DNA of 64,000 bases from Lytechinus pictus (lineage: Eukaryota > Echinodermata > Echinoidea > Temnopleuroida > Toxopneustidae), in the NCBI RefSeq assembly GCF_037042905.1, contig NW_026974140.1, forward strand, positions 18,464,001 to 18,528,000. Reading direction: 5' to 3'. Both the position numbers and the translations under genes were made by a program. Shown here piece by piece: positions 33,501 to 45,379 of this stretch. The notes beneath the pieces were generated by a model that worked only from the letters and a program-made list of their open reading frames with translations, did no database searches and was not told the DNA's origin. Numbering within the stretch: position 1 is the stretch's first letter; each line of letters starts with the position of its first letter.

Positions 33501-36500
33501 GATAGCTGCAATTATAGGGTGCTTTTTTCGAGGATGTAAAGTTTATGGTAACTATTATATCCCAAGCTTTAGTAGGAGCTGCGGCTTAATAAAACCAGTC
33601 TTCTTAGGATGTGATGCTCTAGTGTCATTCTGTGAACACAAAGATTAAAGAATGCATATTAATAAAGCTGGATGTTCACTTAATTGTATTATTTTTCTTC
33701 CAGTTGATTGGGAGAAAGACCCTGTAACTGGTGATAGAAAGAGAGTGAACCGAGTCCCAATTGATATTCACTACCCACCTGAATCTCGTATGGGTTTATG
33801 GGGAGGAGAAGGATGGATAGCAGGATACAGAAAATCAAAAGGAGACAGAGGAGTAAGGTAAGGAGTTCTCAGTGATATGAGGATAAGCACGAATTGTGTT
33901 AAAAAAGCCACCATAAATGTTCTTTTTCTTCAATACTAATTGGGAAATGCAAGATACATACCTTAAAAAATAGCAAAATAAGTGAATTTCCCCAAATCAA
34001 GTATTATGATTATGGGGTATAGCAAGAAAGATGAGTTGAAGTTTAATATTAATCAGTCACAAATTTGCATTGTGTGGAAGCGCCGTGGTGTAGCGGTTCT
34101 GACTCTCGCCTTGTAATCAGAGGGTCGTGTGTTCGAATCCCACTATGGCCTAACGTCCTTTGGCAAGGCGTCAATCCACAATTTTTGCCACTCTCCACTC
34201 AGGTGTTAAATGGGTGCCCGGTAGGATGCGAAAGCCTATGTAGTATGCCTAGCAATTGAGTCTTGGAACTCTTGTTGGAATGCTCCCCAGGGAGTAGAGA
34301 AGGTGCATACATTGTATGCGGGCATGCAAGGATCCGATGACCGGGGTAATAGTAATCTGTAAAGCGCTTAGAGACGTCGTTCCGATGTGTTAAGCGCTAT
34401 ATAAATGCGGAATATTATTATTTAATCAAAGGACTTATACTTGATTTTTGGACGTTGATTTGGATGTGAATGCCCCATAAATACACTTTGGAATGAACAG
34501 AAATAAGAAAATAGCTTCCGTATAGCAGATCTTCATTTTTTTCCTGCTTTCATCGACTTCACTTGCTGTCACGAAGTTATATTTTTCAGTGACCCTACTC
34601 ATTCAAATTGTCAATTCCTTTTGCTTTCAGATTAAACAATATCAACCATATAGACATTTGAATTATAAATTAAAGATGAGAAAAATACCTTATTACATTG
34701 CTGTTTTTTAGTCAACTGTTTGTTTTGTATTGTAAACTTCATATCATAGTAATGAAAGTTTCTAACAATTTTTTATCTCTGCCCTCCGTCTTTAACTCCC
34801 TTCTCTGAATTTCTCTTCCTCTAATATTACATCTTAAAATTTAATCCTGCTTTCTTTGACTTTCTGCTTTTAATTCTCTTTTTTTTCAATCTCAAATCAT
34901 TTTAGACTAAAGAAAACCTGGAAGCCCAGAATTGCCAATAGAAATCTGTACAGTGAAATCTTGGATAAGAAGTTTGAGATTCAAACAACGAATCGGGTCA
35001 TGGACCTCATTGATGAAGCTTATGGCTTTGATTTCTACATTCTTCAGGTTTGTCATTATCTAATAAAACAATTCAAGTCATTGCAAATTTATCTGGTTTA
35101 ATTTTTAAAATAAAAACAATACACATAGCACCAATAGTTTCTTTGATTATCTCTCTTGATAAAAAGTGGCAGTCATCCCTTTTCTTTTCCTTTCTGAACG
35201 GATATAATCATAAAAATTAGTACTATATAGAGCAAGTTTGTACAAAAAAATACATTTTAAAAAGAAATAATATGAAGCAGAAAGTAAAATCTATGAAGGG
35301 GGATTCTTTTAGTTGAGTAAAGAGATAATTTGTGGAAACAAGTTATGATAGCCACTCTCAATCTACTTGAAAACTAATGATATATAGTTAAAATTACAGA
35401 CACTTGAGAGCAATGAATAAATAAATCGGAAATAATTATAGATGACTACAGTTCACAGGATTGTTTGTGGTATATTCATTCTTTTTGTGGTTGAAATCGG
35501 CATCCAGTTGCTTAAAAGGTTCTCATAATACAAACAGATTTATTTATAGATTGTATTTTGTAATGTTGTATTCAACTTGGGCCTCATACAAGGCCTACAT
35601 GTACCATGCTTTTAACAGTCAATACTTTTCTAGCTAAGATGTATTAACAATTAAGATGTATCTCTATTTGAATATTTATAGACACCTGCTGAGGATTTGA
35701 ATTCATTAGTTGGCATGGTATTGAAAAGACATCTTTTACTACGGTTAGCCAACCCTCAAGATATGTATCCTGATGATCCACAGAGGAGAGATAAAATCTG
35801 CAATAAATATAAAAGATTTGTCATACCAGTAAGTTCACCTTTACCTTTCTCTTTTTTTCACACTATATTCCTTACCTCCCCTTTTACCTGAATTTGATAT
35901 TGTTACATTGGTATCTATAGACATAGCATGTACATGTATGTATTTTTTCCCATATCAACACACCTAAAGCACTTTACAATGTAGTATATCTAAGTATAGT
36001 TCTTCCCTCCAAGTGCTGACAATGTATAAAGAGGATGTTAGAGAGAAAATAAATGTTGTTTTTAGTTTGTTTTTGATAACTGTACTGAAGGACAAGAATG
36101 GATGTTGCTAGGGAGACTGTTCCAAATACTAAGACTGATGAAACTTGTGCATTGTTGACCTTCATTGTAATTAATCTGTTTTTCTGTAAATTAATGACGT
36201 CAGAATATGTATAGATCTTACATGTTAAAGGAATTGTTGTAAATCGTTAAATTTGCATGCTTTTTGTCGTTGAGAGGATAGAGATCTATTTTTGTCTCGC
36301 CTGCATAGCAGAGCGAGACTATAGGCGCCGCTTTTCCGACGGCGGCGGCGTCAACATCAAATCTTAACCTAAGGTTAAGTTTTTGAAATGACATCATAAC
36401 TTAGAAAGTATATGGACCTAGTTCATGAAACTTGGACATAAGGTTAATCAAGTATTACTGAACATCCTGCTTGAGTTTCAGGTCACATGACCAAGGTCAA

Positions 36501-38982
36501 AGGTCATTTAGGGTCAATGAACTTAGACCATGTTGGGAAAATTATTTTCAAAATCTTAACCGAAGGTTAAGTTTTTGAAATGACATCATAACTTAGAAAG
36601 TATATGGACCTAGTTCATGAAACTTAGGGCATAAGGTTGATCAAGTATTAGTGAACATCCTGCTGGAGTTTCAGGTCACGTGACCAAGGTCAAAGGTCAT
36701 TTAGGGTCAATTAACTTTGGCCAAGTTGGGGGTATTTGTTGAATTACCATCATAACTTTGAAAGTTTATGGATCTAGTTCATAAAACTTGGACATAAGAG
36801 TAATCAAGTATCACTGAACATCCTGTACGAGTTCCAGGTCACATGACCATGGTCAAAGGTCATTAAAGGTCAATGAACTTTGGCCGTGTTGGGGGTATTT
36901 GTTGAATCACCATCCTAACTCTGAAAGTTTATAGATCTAGTTCATAAAACTTGGGATATAAGAGTAATCAAGCATCACTGAACATCCCCTGTGAGTTTCA
37001 GGTCACAAAACCAAGTCAAAGGTCAGTTAAGGTCAATAAACTTAGGCCATGTTGGGGTAATTGTTGAAGTGCCATCATAACTTTGAAAGTTTATGGATAG
37101 AGTGAATGAAATGTGGACATGGGTGTAGTTGACAGTCTTAAGTCTCTGTTCAAATGTCATTTATGGTCAATGAACGTGGTATTATGTCATTATATGAATG
37201 ATGTTTTTGTGAATAATTATTTTATAGTAGTTTTCAAAGTTAGCACTGCTGCTATATTTTAATTCTTATTCACCATGCACGTACCCTTATCTAAATCAGT
37301 TGTCACTCAACTTAGTATTTTATTTTCACTAGTTATGGTGTTCACATTTTAAAAACATTTATATCCATTCTTCAAAGCAAATAAGAAAACAATTCATTTC
37401 TCTTGATAGAAACCATACTTATAGAGAAAACTATAAATTTTGAATTATTACACTTTATTGTTACTTTACATTTTATTTTTTATATGAAAGAATAACTGAT
37501 ATCTTGTCTAATAATTCTTCATTCATAACTTTATTTTCATGGATGATTGAGCATCAACCCTTTGAAGAGATGAATGGTAAACAAGAAATCCTCTGGTATC
37601 AAGTTTTGACTAAATCAGTAAATGTTGTCATTCCCCTTATCACAGAAAGAAGAAGCAGAATGGGTCGGTTTGACACCAGCAGAAGCGTTTGCTAAGCAGA
37701 GACAAATAGAGGCAGGAGCTGATCCAATCAGACCGTTACAAGAACTCTATACAGATGAACTTATAGCCAAATATAAAGGTAATATAAGAACGTTACAAGA
37801 TGTAAAGTAATGATAATCATCTATATTTATTGTTCAAAACAGAAATCAGAAATTGAAATCCTCCAAAAGTTCATTGCTCCATTGATTGTGGTGCCTGGCA
37901 GCCACTGAGCAGCACCAAATTGATGTTGCTCTATCCCTTGAATGGATGAATGTTAAACTGGGCAGTACCAACTCCCCATCTATTAACGTCTTTTGCAGAT
38001 TTTGCAATTTCATTTTATATTGCCATGTAATGTTGTATGAATTCATAGAATTAGAATTAGAATTTATATTAAGAATTGATATTCACATCCAAACTTATTC
38101 CCTTGACCTCTTTGAATTAAAATTGTGTATTTTCATTTTTTTTCTACCAAATATTTTTTGCTCTCCCCTTCTATCAATATCTGTTTGATCTTTTCTGCCC
38201 TTTCTTTCTCATCACACCCACACTCTTCTCTCTATTCCACTCCCCCAATTCTCTTGCCTGCTTTCATATTCAGAACATAAAGAGAAAAGTGATGGTCTAT
38301 TCACATTCAGTAAAGAAGAAGAAGAAAAGTAAGTTGGAATCTACTCTTTCTCTCTTAGAAGGATTTTTAAATCTCAATATTAATGAAAGACATCAATACC
38401 ATGCATCATGTGTATTAATGTATTTGATTTAGTTTAGTACAGTGCTTTGGCAAGCATATTAAGGGTAAAGCAATATCAATTTTATTTAAAATACTGGATA
38501 AAATATCTTTTTTTCTGGGTAAAATTGCCATGAGTATTGGTATAAAAATTTATTTTATTTGTCAAATAGTAATTCCCCATTCATACAATACTTAATACAA
38601 CTCTCAGCGCTTATATTCCCGTTCTCAGACTCTGCCTCAACAGCACAGGATATTTCAATTAAACATAACTTTCTCACCGCATACATGCATGAAACATATC
38701 TTGAGCGAGTGTTAGGATCAGACAGAGAATATTGAAAAAATTAATTGAAGTTGATCTAATATTGTACCAATCATGGAAACTTCAAATTTACCCCTTTTTT
38801 CAACTGTTATAAGCCTACAATTTTGTTCAGCTGTAAATCTCTTGATGTAAGACCCCTTAATTGCATTCATTCATCCCTTAAATTTAATTGTCTATTCATT
38901 TTCTTGTAACAGAGCAAAGCCGTTCCTTCAGAGGTTTTTTGGAAGTGGATCTAAATCAAAGGATGATGGAACAAGTGTATGA
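27436..38982 (+). CDS. MRPL28: Mitochondrial ribosomal protein L28 (gene span, eight exons with candidate start exon)
   Basis: Large-subunit protein of the mitochondrial ribosome (bL28m). Exons: 27436-27552 (candidate), 33184-33286, 33704-33857, 34906-35047, 35682-35828, 37646-37778, 38274-38328 and 38913-38982, 306 codons with matching phases. Recognised against vertebrate MRPL28 by the conserved blocks [46 protein letters not shown]-like ([15 protein letters not shown]), DDPQRRDKI and [13 protein letters not shown], all in the same order as in the vertebrate protein. The C-terminal tail is charged, ending [11 protein letters not shown]. Without exon 1 it is 268 codons, close to the vertebrate length (about 256), so the 39-codon start exon is the least secure part. 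The first intron holds a minisatellite. Confidence 0.92.
27553..28788. other. Relatively GC-rich stretch, no gene recognised
   Basis: From about 27700 to 28230 the sequence is richer in C, G and CpG than its surroundings and includes several ctcccgcc words. These resemble the terminal region of the transposon at 47163-48254. Open frames here have no recognisable domain. It may be promoter-proximal DNA or an old transposon. Confidence 0.35.
28789..30046. mobile_element. hAT-like non-autonomous element, ~1.26 kb, with CTTGCCC repeats
   Basis: Ends CAGGCCTCTACAAA and the complement of gggtttgtcgcgccctg are imperfect inverted copies. CTTGCCC recurs near both ends in inverted orientation (28815, 28849, 28870; 29962, 29993, 30015). 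Inside is a large palindrome (about 29270-29765) centred near 29515, with the words tttgcatctttgaatccatgaa and gtagactttcagg repeated inverted. The possible target duplication (tctgt) is imperfect. Confidence 0.55.
30047..30843. other. MRPL28 intron 1 or upstream DNA, nothing recognised
   Basis: No exon or repeat family recognised; only a short atgtaaacatca direct repeat near 30565. Confidence 0.35.
30844..31826 (+). repeat. 18-bp CTAG-rich minisatellite, about 54 copies
   Basis: Unit cctagctgccctagtatg with two main variants (gctgcc and gcttgg at the centre) and a rare one (gccata). The variants come in blocks: two gctgcc, five gcttgg, two gctgcc, two gcttgg, then long gctgcc runs with a second gcttgg pair near 31350. 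Because 18 is a multiple of three and the unit lacks stops in four of six frames, long open frames exist on both strands (about 360 codons on +, 340 on -). I see no sign that either is translated. Confidence 0.97.
32430..33022. mobile_element. Foldback element with long inverted repeats, ~593 bp
   Basis: Ends TTAAAGGAGAATGAAAC and GTTTCATTCTCCTTTAA are perfect inverted copies. Similarity continues inward for about 200 bases each side (gagcatttgaatattgagatc, ccaagatctgtgatgtcac and complements). It lies 160 bp upstream of MRPL28 exon 2. The same family is at 5258-5777. Confidence 0.8.
33184..33286 (+). CDS. MRPL28: MRPL28 exon 2
   Basis: Acceptor ttctttgtatag, donor gtaaag in phase 1. Encodes [18 protein letters not shown] and on to [14 protein letters not shown] and the PxPVHW-like end match the N-terminal part of the vertebrate protein. 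Confidence 0.88.
33704..33857 (+). CDS. MRPL28: MRPL28 exon 3
   Basis: Acceptor ttttcttccag, donor gtaagg in phase 2. It contains the strongest family block, [18 protein letters not shown]. Confidence 0.93.
34080..34422 (+). mobile_element. tRNA-derived SINE with LINE-like tail
   Basis: The head folds like a tRNA: acceptor arms gccgtgg / ctatggc, A box tggtgtagcgg, B box tgttcgaatcc and a ttgtaat anticodon-loop remnant (TGT, Thr-like), but a broken anticodon stem. A body of about 250 bases follows. The tail gcgctatataaatgcg (34394-34409) ends in an att repeat. It sits in MRPL28 intron 3. The tail matches the 3' end of the LINE at 40010-42015. Confidence 0.85.
34906..35047 (+). CDS. MRPL28: MRPL28 exon 4
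   Basis: Acceptor aaatcattttag, donor gtttgt in phase 0. Encodes [19 protein letters not shown], then [16 protein letters not shown]. Confidence 0.93.
35682..35828 (+). CDS. MRPL28: MRPL28 exon 5
   Basis: Acceptor aatatttatag, donor gtaagt in phase 0. Encodes [20 protein letters not shown], then [19 protein letters not shown]. Confidence 0.93.
36294..37257 (+). mobile_element. Dispersed repeat with ~163-bp monomers and DR1 motifs (copy 3)
   Basis: Same start (gtctcgcctgcatagcagag) and monomers as the copies at 10141 and 19769, in MRPL28 intron 5. Two perfect AGGTCAAAGGTCA (36494, 36687) and two with one changed half-site. The right end stops at gctgctatatt, so the terminal 60 bases seen in the other copies are missing. 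Confidence 0.8.
37646..37778 (+). CDS. MRPL28: MRPL28 exon 6
   Basis: Acceptor cccttatcacag, donor gtaata in phase 1. Encodes [20 protein letters not shown] to [11 protein letters not shown]. Confidence 0.92.
38274..38328 (+). CDS. MRPL28: MRPL28 exon 7
   Basis: Fifty-five bases, acceptor tttcatattcag, donor gtaagt. Encodes [19 protein letters not shown], a charged linker. Phases fit both neighbours. Confidence 0.8.
38913..38982 (+). CDS. MRPL28: MRPL28 exon 8 and stop
   Basis: Acceptor ttcttgtaacag. Encodes [19 protein letters not shown] to the TGA at 38980-38982. The tail is not conserved with vertebrates; phase and splice site support it. Confidence 0.8.
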
Positions 38983-39990
38983 TGATAGGTATAGACCAGA
39001 AGATATCACAATATGTATGTATGTCTGTGGACATTGGACATTCTAGAAAGAACTATGGAACTGCTTTCCTACCAAGCTGACTGTGGTCCGAGGATTTGAG
39101 ATTATACTTTGCCTGCATTCATTGGACCGTTTGGTCCATGAACAGATGGTCTAAAATACACCAACATGGCTATAAACACGTACTCAACTATATATTTAGA
39201 CTAATTAATGTTTGGTTCAACAATCATCAAATATAGCTCTCACTGGTCTGTCATTTGGTCTAATGACAAGATGGTCTAATATCCTCTTCATCTACTTATT
39301 ATTTTGCATTTCATCAAAATGATAACTTTGTTCATGAACAGGTCATCTAATCGCCTAGACTCAGTGGGGTTAGACCAAATAGTTAGTAAACGAACTGATA
39401 GTAGACGAACTTGTCGAATTGGGATTAGACCAAATGGAAAGTAGACCAAGTGGCAATTTACCATTGGACACTCCTTCGCTCTGGAACACCATACCAAAGT
39501 TCTCTATGGACAGTTACTTCAAATTGTATGGCAATAGAATGAGAAAAGGAAGAATATATTTGTGACAGCATCCCTTTTTGTTTTACAAGATTATGTCCTT
39601 CATGGTACAAACAAATGAAGTTATTTTCAGTAGCAACTGTGCATGTAATGAAATCCCCCTATTTGGTGTACATGCTCTCTACTAGTTGTCCCAGAAATAG
39701 CATAATGGTTGATGTTAAGAACCTTGCTGTACTTGTTTGTATCTTTGGATAAAGCATCTTCCTCCACAAAGAATTACAAGATCATTGAGTTTGGTGCATT
39801 TTTAAAAATCCTATCTCTTTGAAAATTCATTTTTGTCTGAAAATGGCTGTATATATGACCTTAATGATATTTCAGGGAAGTGCGCATCAATAGGGCTTAC
39901 AGGCTTTCATCTGAAACTGATGAATTCAGGAATGGGCACTTTTTTGGCAAGAAATCAAATTCTGAGAATGATAATTTTCCTATTTTACTA
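38983..39990 (+). other. MRPL28 3' flank with GGTCTA foldback remnant
   Basis: Follows the MRPL28 stop. 39100-39480 has ttggtcca/ggtctaa words on one side and tagaccaaat on the other, related to the repeat at 6718-7180. No clear poly(A) signal was singled out. Confidence 0.4.
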
Positions 39991-42015
39991 AAAACAAGAA
40001 TGATCGCATATGTGGTGAAGAAATGACTAAAAATGACTAAAATGACTAAAATGACTAAAAACAAGAATGATCAAGAATAAAAACAAGAATGAAAAAAGCA
40101 CTCTACGGAATAGTCAACAAGCTCATGCATCGCAAGACCGAATCAGCTGCTGCACTTCCCCATCATTCCTCAGTTGCTGAGTTAGCTAGTGACTTCTCAA
40201 GGTACTTTACTGGAAAGATTGAGTCTATAAGATGTAACTTAGAGTCACACACAGTCATATCTGATAGGGCAGAGTCTGAGTCAATGAGAGAGTTCGATGG
40301 AAATGTACCTTCCTCACGTGATGACCATCTATCTGCATTTACGCCATCATCTCCTTTAGAAATACAGAGAATCATAAGGAAGTCCCCTTCAAAGTCTTGC
40401 TCTCTTGATCCTATACCAACTACAATTGTGAAGGAAAATGAGGACTTGATGGCTCTGCTGTTCTCAAGGATTGTAAATTCTTCCCTGCGGGAAGGAAAGT
40501 TCCCTGAAGAATTGAAACTCGCGCATGTAACTCCTGTCCTAAAGAAGCCATCACTTGATCGGGAGGTAATGAGCAGTTACCGTCCCATATCAAACCTACC
40601 TTTCCTTGCCAAAGTTGTTGAAAAGGTTGTTGCAAAGAGACTGACGACACATCTTCAAGACAACAACCTTCATGAGACCATGCAATCTGCCTATAAACGA
40701 CTTCACAGTGTTGAGACAGCTCTTCTTCGGATATCTGATGACGTATTGAGAGCAGTTGACAATAAGAAAGCAGTGTTGATCATCCTCTTGGATCTGTCAG
40801 CAGCCTTTGACACAATAGATCATGATGTCCTTCTCCAGAGATTGCATGTTGACTTTAAGATTGATGCCACTGCCTTAGCATGGTTCCAGTCGTATCTCCA
40901 CTGCAGACGACAGTTGGTGAACATCAAAGGTACTTTGTCAGAGGAGACTCTCGTGAAGTATGGTGTCCCGCAAGGTTCCGTCCTCGGACCGCTACTTTTT
41001 ACTATGTATACTTCACCTCTTGGGGATATTGCTCGTCATCATGGATTGCAAGTTCACTTCTATGCAGACGATACACAATTGTATTTGACCTTTGACCCAA
41101 GGGTGAAAGATGATGATGCGGACGCTATTTCACGTCTGACTACCTGCCTCACAGTAATCAGGCAATGGATGGTACTGAATTTTGTCAAGCTAAATGATGA
41201 CAAGACTGAATATCTAGTCATTTCTTCACCACATATGCGAAGCAAGATTGTTCCACAAAATCTTCAAGTTGGCTGTGTGTCTGTCCCTCCTTCAGAGAAT
41301 GCTCGCAATCTTGGTGTCTTCTTTGACCAGGGTATGAAGATGGACAAGCATATTTCCAAGGTGTGCCAGGCAACTTACTACCAGCTACGGAACATATCGG
41401 CTATAAGATCACTACTCACTCGTTCTGCAGCAGAAAGCCTTATTCATTCCTTAATCACCTCCAGGATTGACTTCTGTAACAGTCTGCTGGCTGGTCTTCC
41501 TTCCACTATGCTGAACAGACTCCAAGGCATACAGAATGCTGCTGCTCGCCTGCTGACTGGTACAAAGAAATATGACCACAAAGAAATATGACCACATCAC
41601 CCCTATTCTCACAGAGTTGCATTGGCTACCAATTAAGTACAGGATTGAATTCAAAATCCTCCTTCTTACTTTCAAGGCTGTGCATGGTGTAGCTCCAGGA
41701 TACGTGACTTCCCTTATAGAACAGCGCCGTGTACGTCCTGGCTTGCGCTCATCTGGTACTGGCATCACTCTTCATGTACCCATCACACACCTAAGGGGAT
41801 TTGGAGACCGTGCCTTTTCTTCTATTGCTCCACGCCTTTGGAACTCCCTCCCTTCTTCACTTCGTGAAATTGATAGCATAGAACTCTTTAAACAGTCTCT
41901 CAAAACTCACTTATTTCGGCAGATGTGTAGTGATTAACCTATTGGATGAGCCTGCGCCTTTGAATGTTTTTAACAGATAAATGGCGCAATATAAATGCTG
42001 TGGATCATCATCTTG
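39990..42015 (+). mobile_element. 5'-truncated LINE of the L2/CR1 type
   Basis: Contains a reverse transcriptase frame (next entry) and a short 3' UTR ending ggcgcaatataaatgctg then gatcatcatc. The upstream endonuclease domain is missing, and the left edge is a small aaaatgacta repeat (40020-40065). No target duplication was found. Confidence 0.8.
40089..41937 (+). pseudogene. LINE reverse transcriptase, frame broken near the C end
   Basis: A 500-codon frame (40089-41591) has reverse transcriptase blocks in order: YRPISNLPFLAKVVEK, SAYKRLHSVETALLRI, motif A LLDLSAAFDTIDH, motif B YGVPQGSVLGPLLF, motif C FYADDTQLYL with the catalytic YADD intact, and KTEYLVI. The C-terminal part (about 41572-41937) continues in another frame with HWLPIKYRIEFKILLLTF, a block usual for this clade. 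The switch is caused by a 16-base tandem duplication of aaagaaatatgaccac at about 41565-41596. The endonuclease is absent, so the copy is doubly inactive. Domain order and wording fit L2/CR1/Rex-like elements; the clade was not tested. Confidence 0.88.
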
Positions 42016-44504
42016 CACCTCCTAATCCTGAGGAAAATTTAATGAAGCATCTCTATTTTCCATGACAAATTGACTCTCGGCCAATTAGATGCAAGAATTT
42101 TTTTCTTTTACTTTCATGAAATACTCCCCCTGAATGAGTACAATATCAGAATTGTGTAACAGTCTGGGCCAGTCCTTTGTACTCTTTGGTCCCATTTCAT
42201 GAAAGTATTTAATTGAAGTTGCCAATAAAAGAAAGAATGCAACACATGTATGTGGTTATGGTATCCCAAATGAAAATATTTTTCGTGACATTGTCAGCAA
42301 TAAATATAACAAACATTACGTATTAATGAAAGATTGTTGTCTATGTATTTCTTTTATTTCATAATTTGTCTTTCCATAATCATACATACATTTTAAATAT
42401 ACCAATGTACTGGGCAAAAGCGATGCATATACCAGTTAAATATTGCCTTCTTTAAGACTAAAATCCCCTGCATTTATAAGATAACATATGCAGTATTACA
42501 TTACAGGGCCTGCTATAATTTTCAACAACGTAATTTCTCTGGTTCCAGCTCTTTATACATCTATTGTATAAAATTTTATAATAATATCCCTGCTATGACA
42601 ATGCATTTTTATTGTAAGAGGGACCTTATTGAACCTAGTTTGCACTGAAGCTTTTTGCATAAGAAACAATTTTGTGAAATATTAATGTGTTGACTATCCA
42701 ACAGATCATACTCAAATACAAAACATCTGCATTAATATTGATGATGGTGGTGATGATGATGTTGATGGTGATGATGGTGGTGATGATGGTAATGATGATG
42801 GTGGTGATGATGGTAATGATGATGATGATGGTGATAATTATTCAGTTCTTGTAAAGGCTGTGCTTATCATATACCTTTTAACGTCAATTATGAACGCAGA
42901 TATAATAATCAGTATTCTCAGCAAATTCTCGGTCAGGTTAAATTTAAGTCCACTCTTTAAAGGAGCACTTGCTTTTAATAATCATATACCCTGTACAAAA
43001 GAAAACCGATTGACGTCATTCATACTTAATGTGTTTTACAATAGAGGTACAAATTTTTGGCTTCATGCTGTGTACCTTATCCTGTAAAATAAGTTGTAAA
43101 AAATGCAACGCATTATCACAAGGGTTAAAAAATCAATTGCAGTAAAGTCAAAACTGGCAAGGGACAAGGCTATATGTATACCACATTTTTGGATACAACC
43201 TAAAAGCATATGGAGTCATTGCATACAAAATGCTGAGCTAGAGTGCTACAATGCTTCTGACAACCATCTATGGCAGAATGAGACATACAAAAATTACACA
43301 TATATTTCTAAATCTGAAATTCTTGGTAGTACAATTACCAATGTTAATTTTTAAGGCCCATCCCTTCAAAACTTTTTGGGTGACTAAGTATTATTACACC
43401 TTTCTGTAAAACAATTTTGAATAAAAAAAAAATTTCATTGATACCTGCTATATCTTTTACCTAAAAAAATAATTCAAGAAGGGTGCAATTTGCATCATGT
43501 TAATAACATACAAGTTAAGATACATTTCCCTTTTTTACATGAATTCACTAAGAATTGTTTCATTTTTTCTCGATAACATAATATTAGTAATGAAAATAAA
43601 AAAGTATTTCAGCATACTCTCAGCACATTAGCCACACTGGCAATCTGTACTGAAAGTGGGTGTTATATCTTAGTATATGACCCACCCCACCCTCCCCTAC
43701 TCCCTATCCTATCCCATTGGATTACATGTTTATCAATAAACATGAACATATATGTATAACCAACCATTGTTGTTACTAAATACATACTTAAAGCAACTTT
43801 TGGTTGTTATCATTACATTAAAAAATATGCATATTTCAGCCACATACAAAGTTACATATATATCAATAAGCACCTTAACTTGGTGGGCATGTTTAAAGGC
43901 AATAATTTAGAACAGAGATATTAACCCTTTAGAGACCGAATGATTATATATAAAACATGTTTCCCATAGATCAAGCCAGCATATATTAACCCTTTAGAGA
44001 CTGAATGATTATATATAAAACACTCTCCATTGGCATAAATTTATTTTTATCTTGATTTTCTAAGAAAGGCTTTCAAATACATCAAACTTAGGATTCCCTT
44101 TTCACAGAGATCACAAGTTCATCCTTGTAAAAACAATCTTCATCATTTCAACAAATAAAGAGTTAAAGGATTTGTATTCATGTCTATGTTATATATTTGA
44201 TTTATCTTAATTGACTAAATACAAATGAGTACATTATGATGGATTTATTTACAAATGATTGGAATGCAAAAAGAATTTTAAATGAAAGTATGCATACCTG
44301 TTCCTGCGTACCCTGTGGCAGAATTAGCAAAATATGATAAATCACATTTATAAAGGAATTTTGAATTGTCTTCTGTGGAAAGTTCCAAAGATTTAGTATT
44401 GGCAGAATTCCAACCCATAGAATACAAATCCTGTGTTCACTAAATGTCTAACATATCAAGCATCAAAGTAAACTATGAGGAAAAAGCGATTGAAAATGAA
44501 ACAA
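42016..44504. other. Intergenic DNA, no gene recognised
   Basis: Contains a gatgatggt microsatellite at 42738-42835 and a two-copy direct repeat of ccctttagagaccgaatgat (43925 and 43988). Part may be the KLHL 3' UTR on the minus strand. Confidence 0.4.
42738..42835 (+). repeat. GAT/GGT trinucleotide microsatellite
   Basis: About 98 bases of gatgatggt and gatggtaat variants. Confidence 0.9.
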
Positions 44505-44940
44505 GAGTGTCGCTAAAGCGAGCACATAATAGGCCTACCTGTAACACAGAAAATAGAGTTATTGGTCAAGCAAGAAAAGTGGAAGGTGGCGACTTCACCT
44601 TTGACCCTCTGACCTCAAAATCAATAGAATTGCTGGGATCTATGCGAGTATCATACACACCAAATTATGTGAGCCTAGGTTAAGTTCAACTTAAGTTATC
44701 GCGTTTACAAGGACTTCAGAAGGATAAGATGAAAACATGTCAGTGTGACCTTGACCTTTGGACCTCAAAATCAATAGGCTTCCTGGGATCCATGCTAGTA
44801 TCATACACACCAAATTATATGAGCCTCTGTTAAGTCAAACTGAAGTAATCGCGTTTACAAGGAAAAGTTAACGAACGGACAGACAGACGGACACCGAGCG
44901 TGATACCATATTACATCCCGTCTAGAACGGGCGTATAAAA
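44505..44940 (-). mobile_element. Dispersed repeat (tctgtctgtcc family), inverted copy
   Basis: Starts caagagtgtcgctaaagcga and ends with acggacagacagacggacac. In between are two tandem segments with ggatccatgctagtatcat and gcgtttacaaggac. It is the reverse complement of the repeat at 5013-5957. Confidence 0.65.
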
Positions 44941-45379
44941 ATGTACACTTTGGTAACATTCAATCCCATTACATTTCTACATTACTTTCAAATAATTTTA
45001 TGACATTGCACTTATCTACTCAATTCAACCTCATTCACATTGATTGTGGATAATATTCTCCTCTGCCAAAGTGAACATAACTTCAAACATGAAATGTTCT
45101 TTACTATTCCTCTCAGAAAAAGAACTGGAATAGAAATTTTATTTATCCAATTCTTCTCAATGTCAATAAAATGAACCTTATGAACCACCACAGGAATGAC
45201 AATATCATATTTTGCATAAAAAATAACAATCTTTCTCTATGTCAGCCTCTTTAAACTATAAATAAAGGAAAATCTACCCAAGATGAACCATTTAGTACAA
45301 AAGAAATCTTTTTGACTGAGGAGAAATCGAAATAAGAAGAAACTTATAACATTTTGCATCATCTGCATGCCATTATTAA

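Noticed and set aside
34080-34150. Functional tRNA gene.
   Set aside because: A and B boxes are present, but the anticodon stem does not pair, and the sequence continues into a body and LINE-like tail typical of a SINE.
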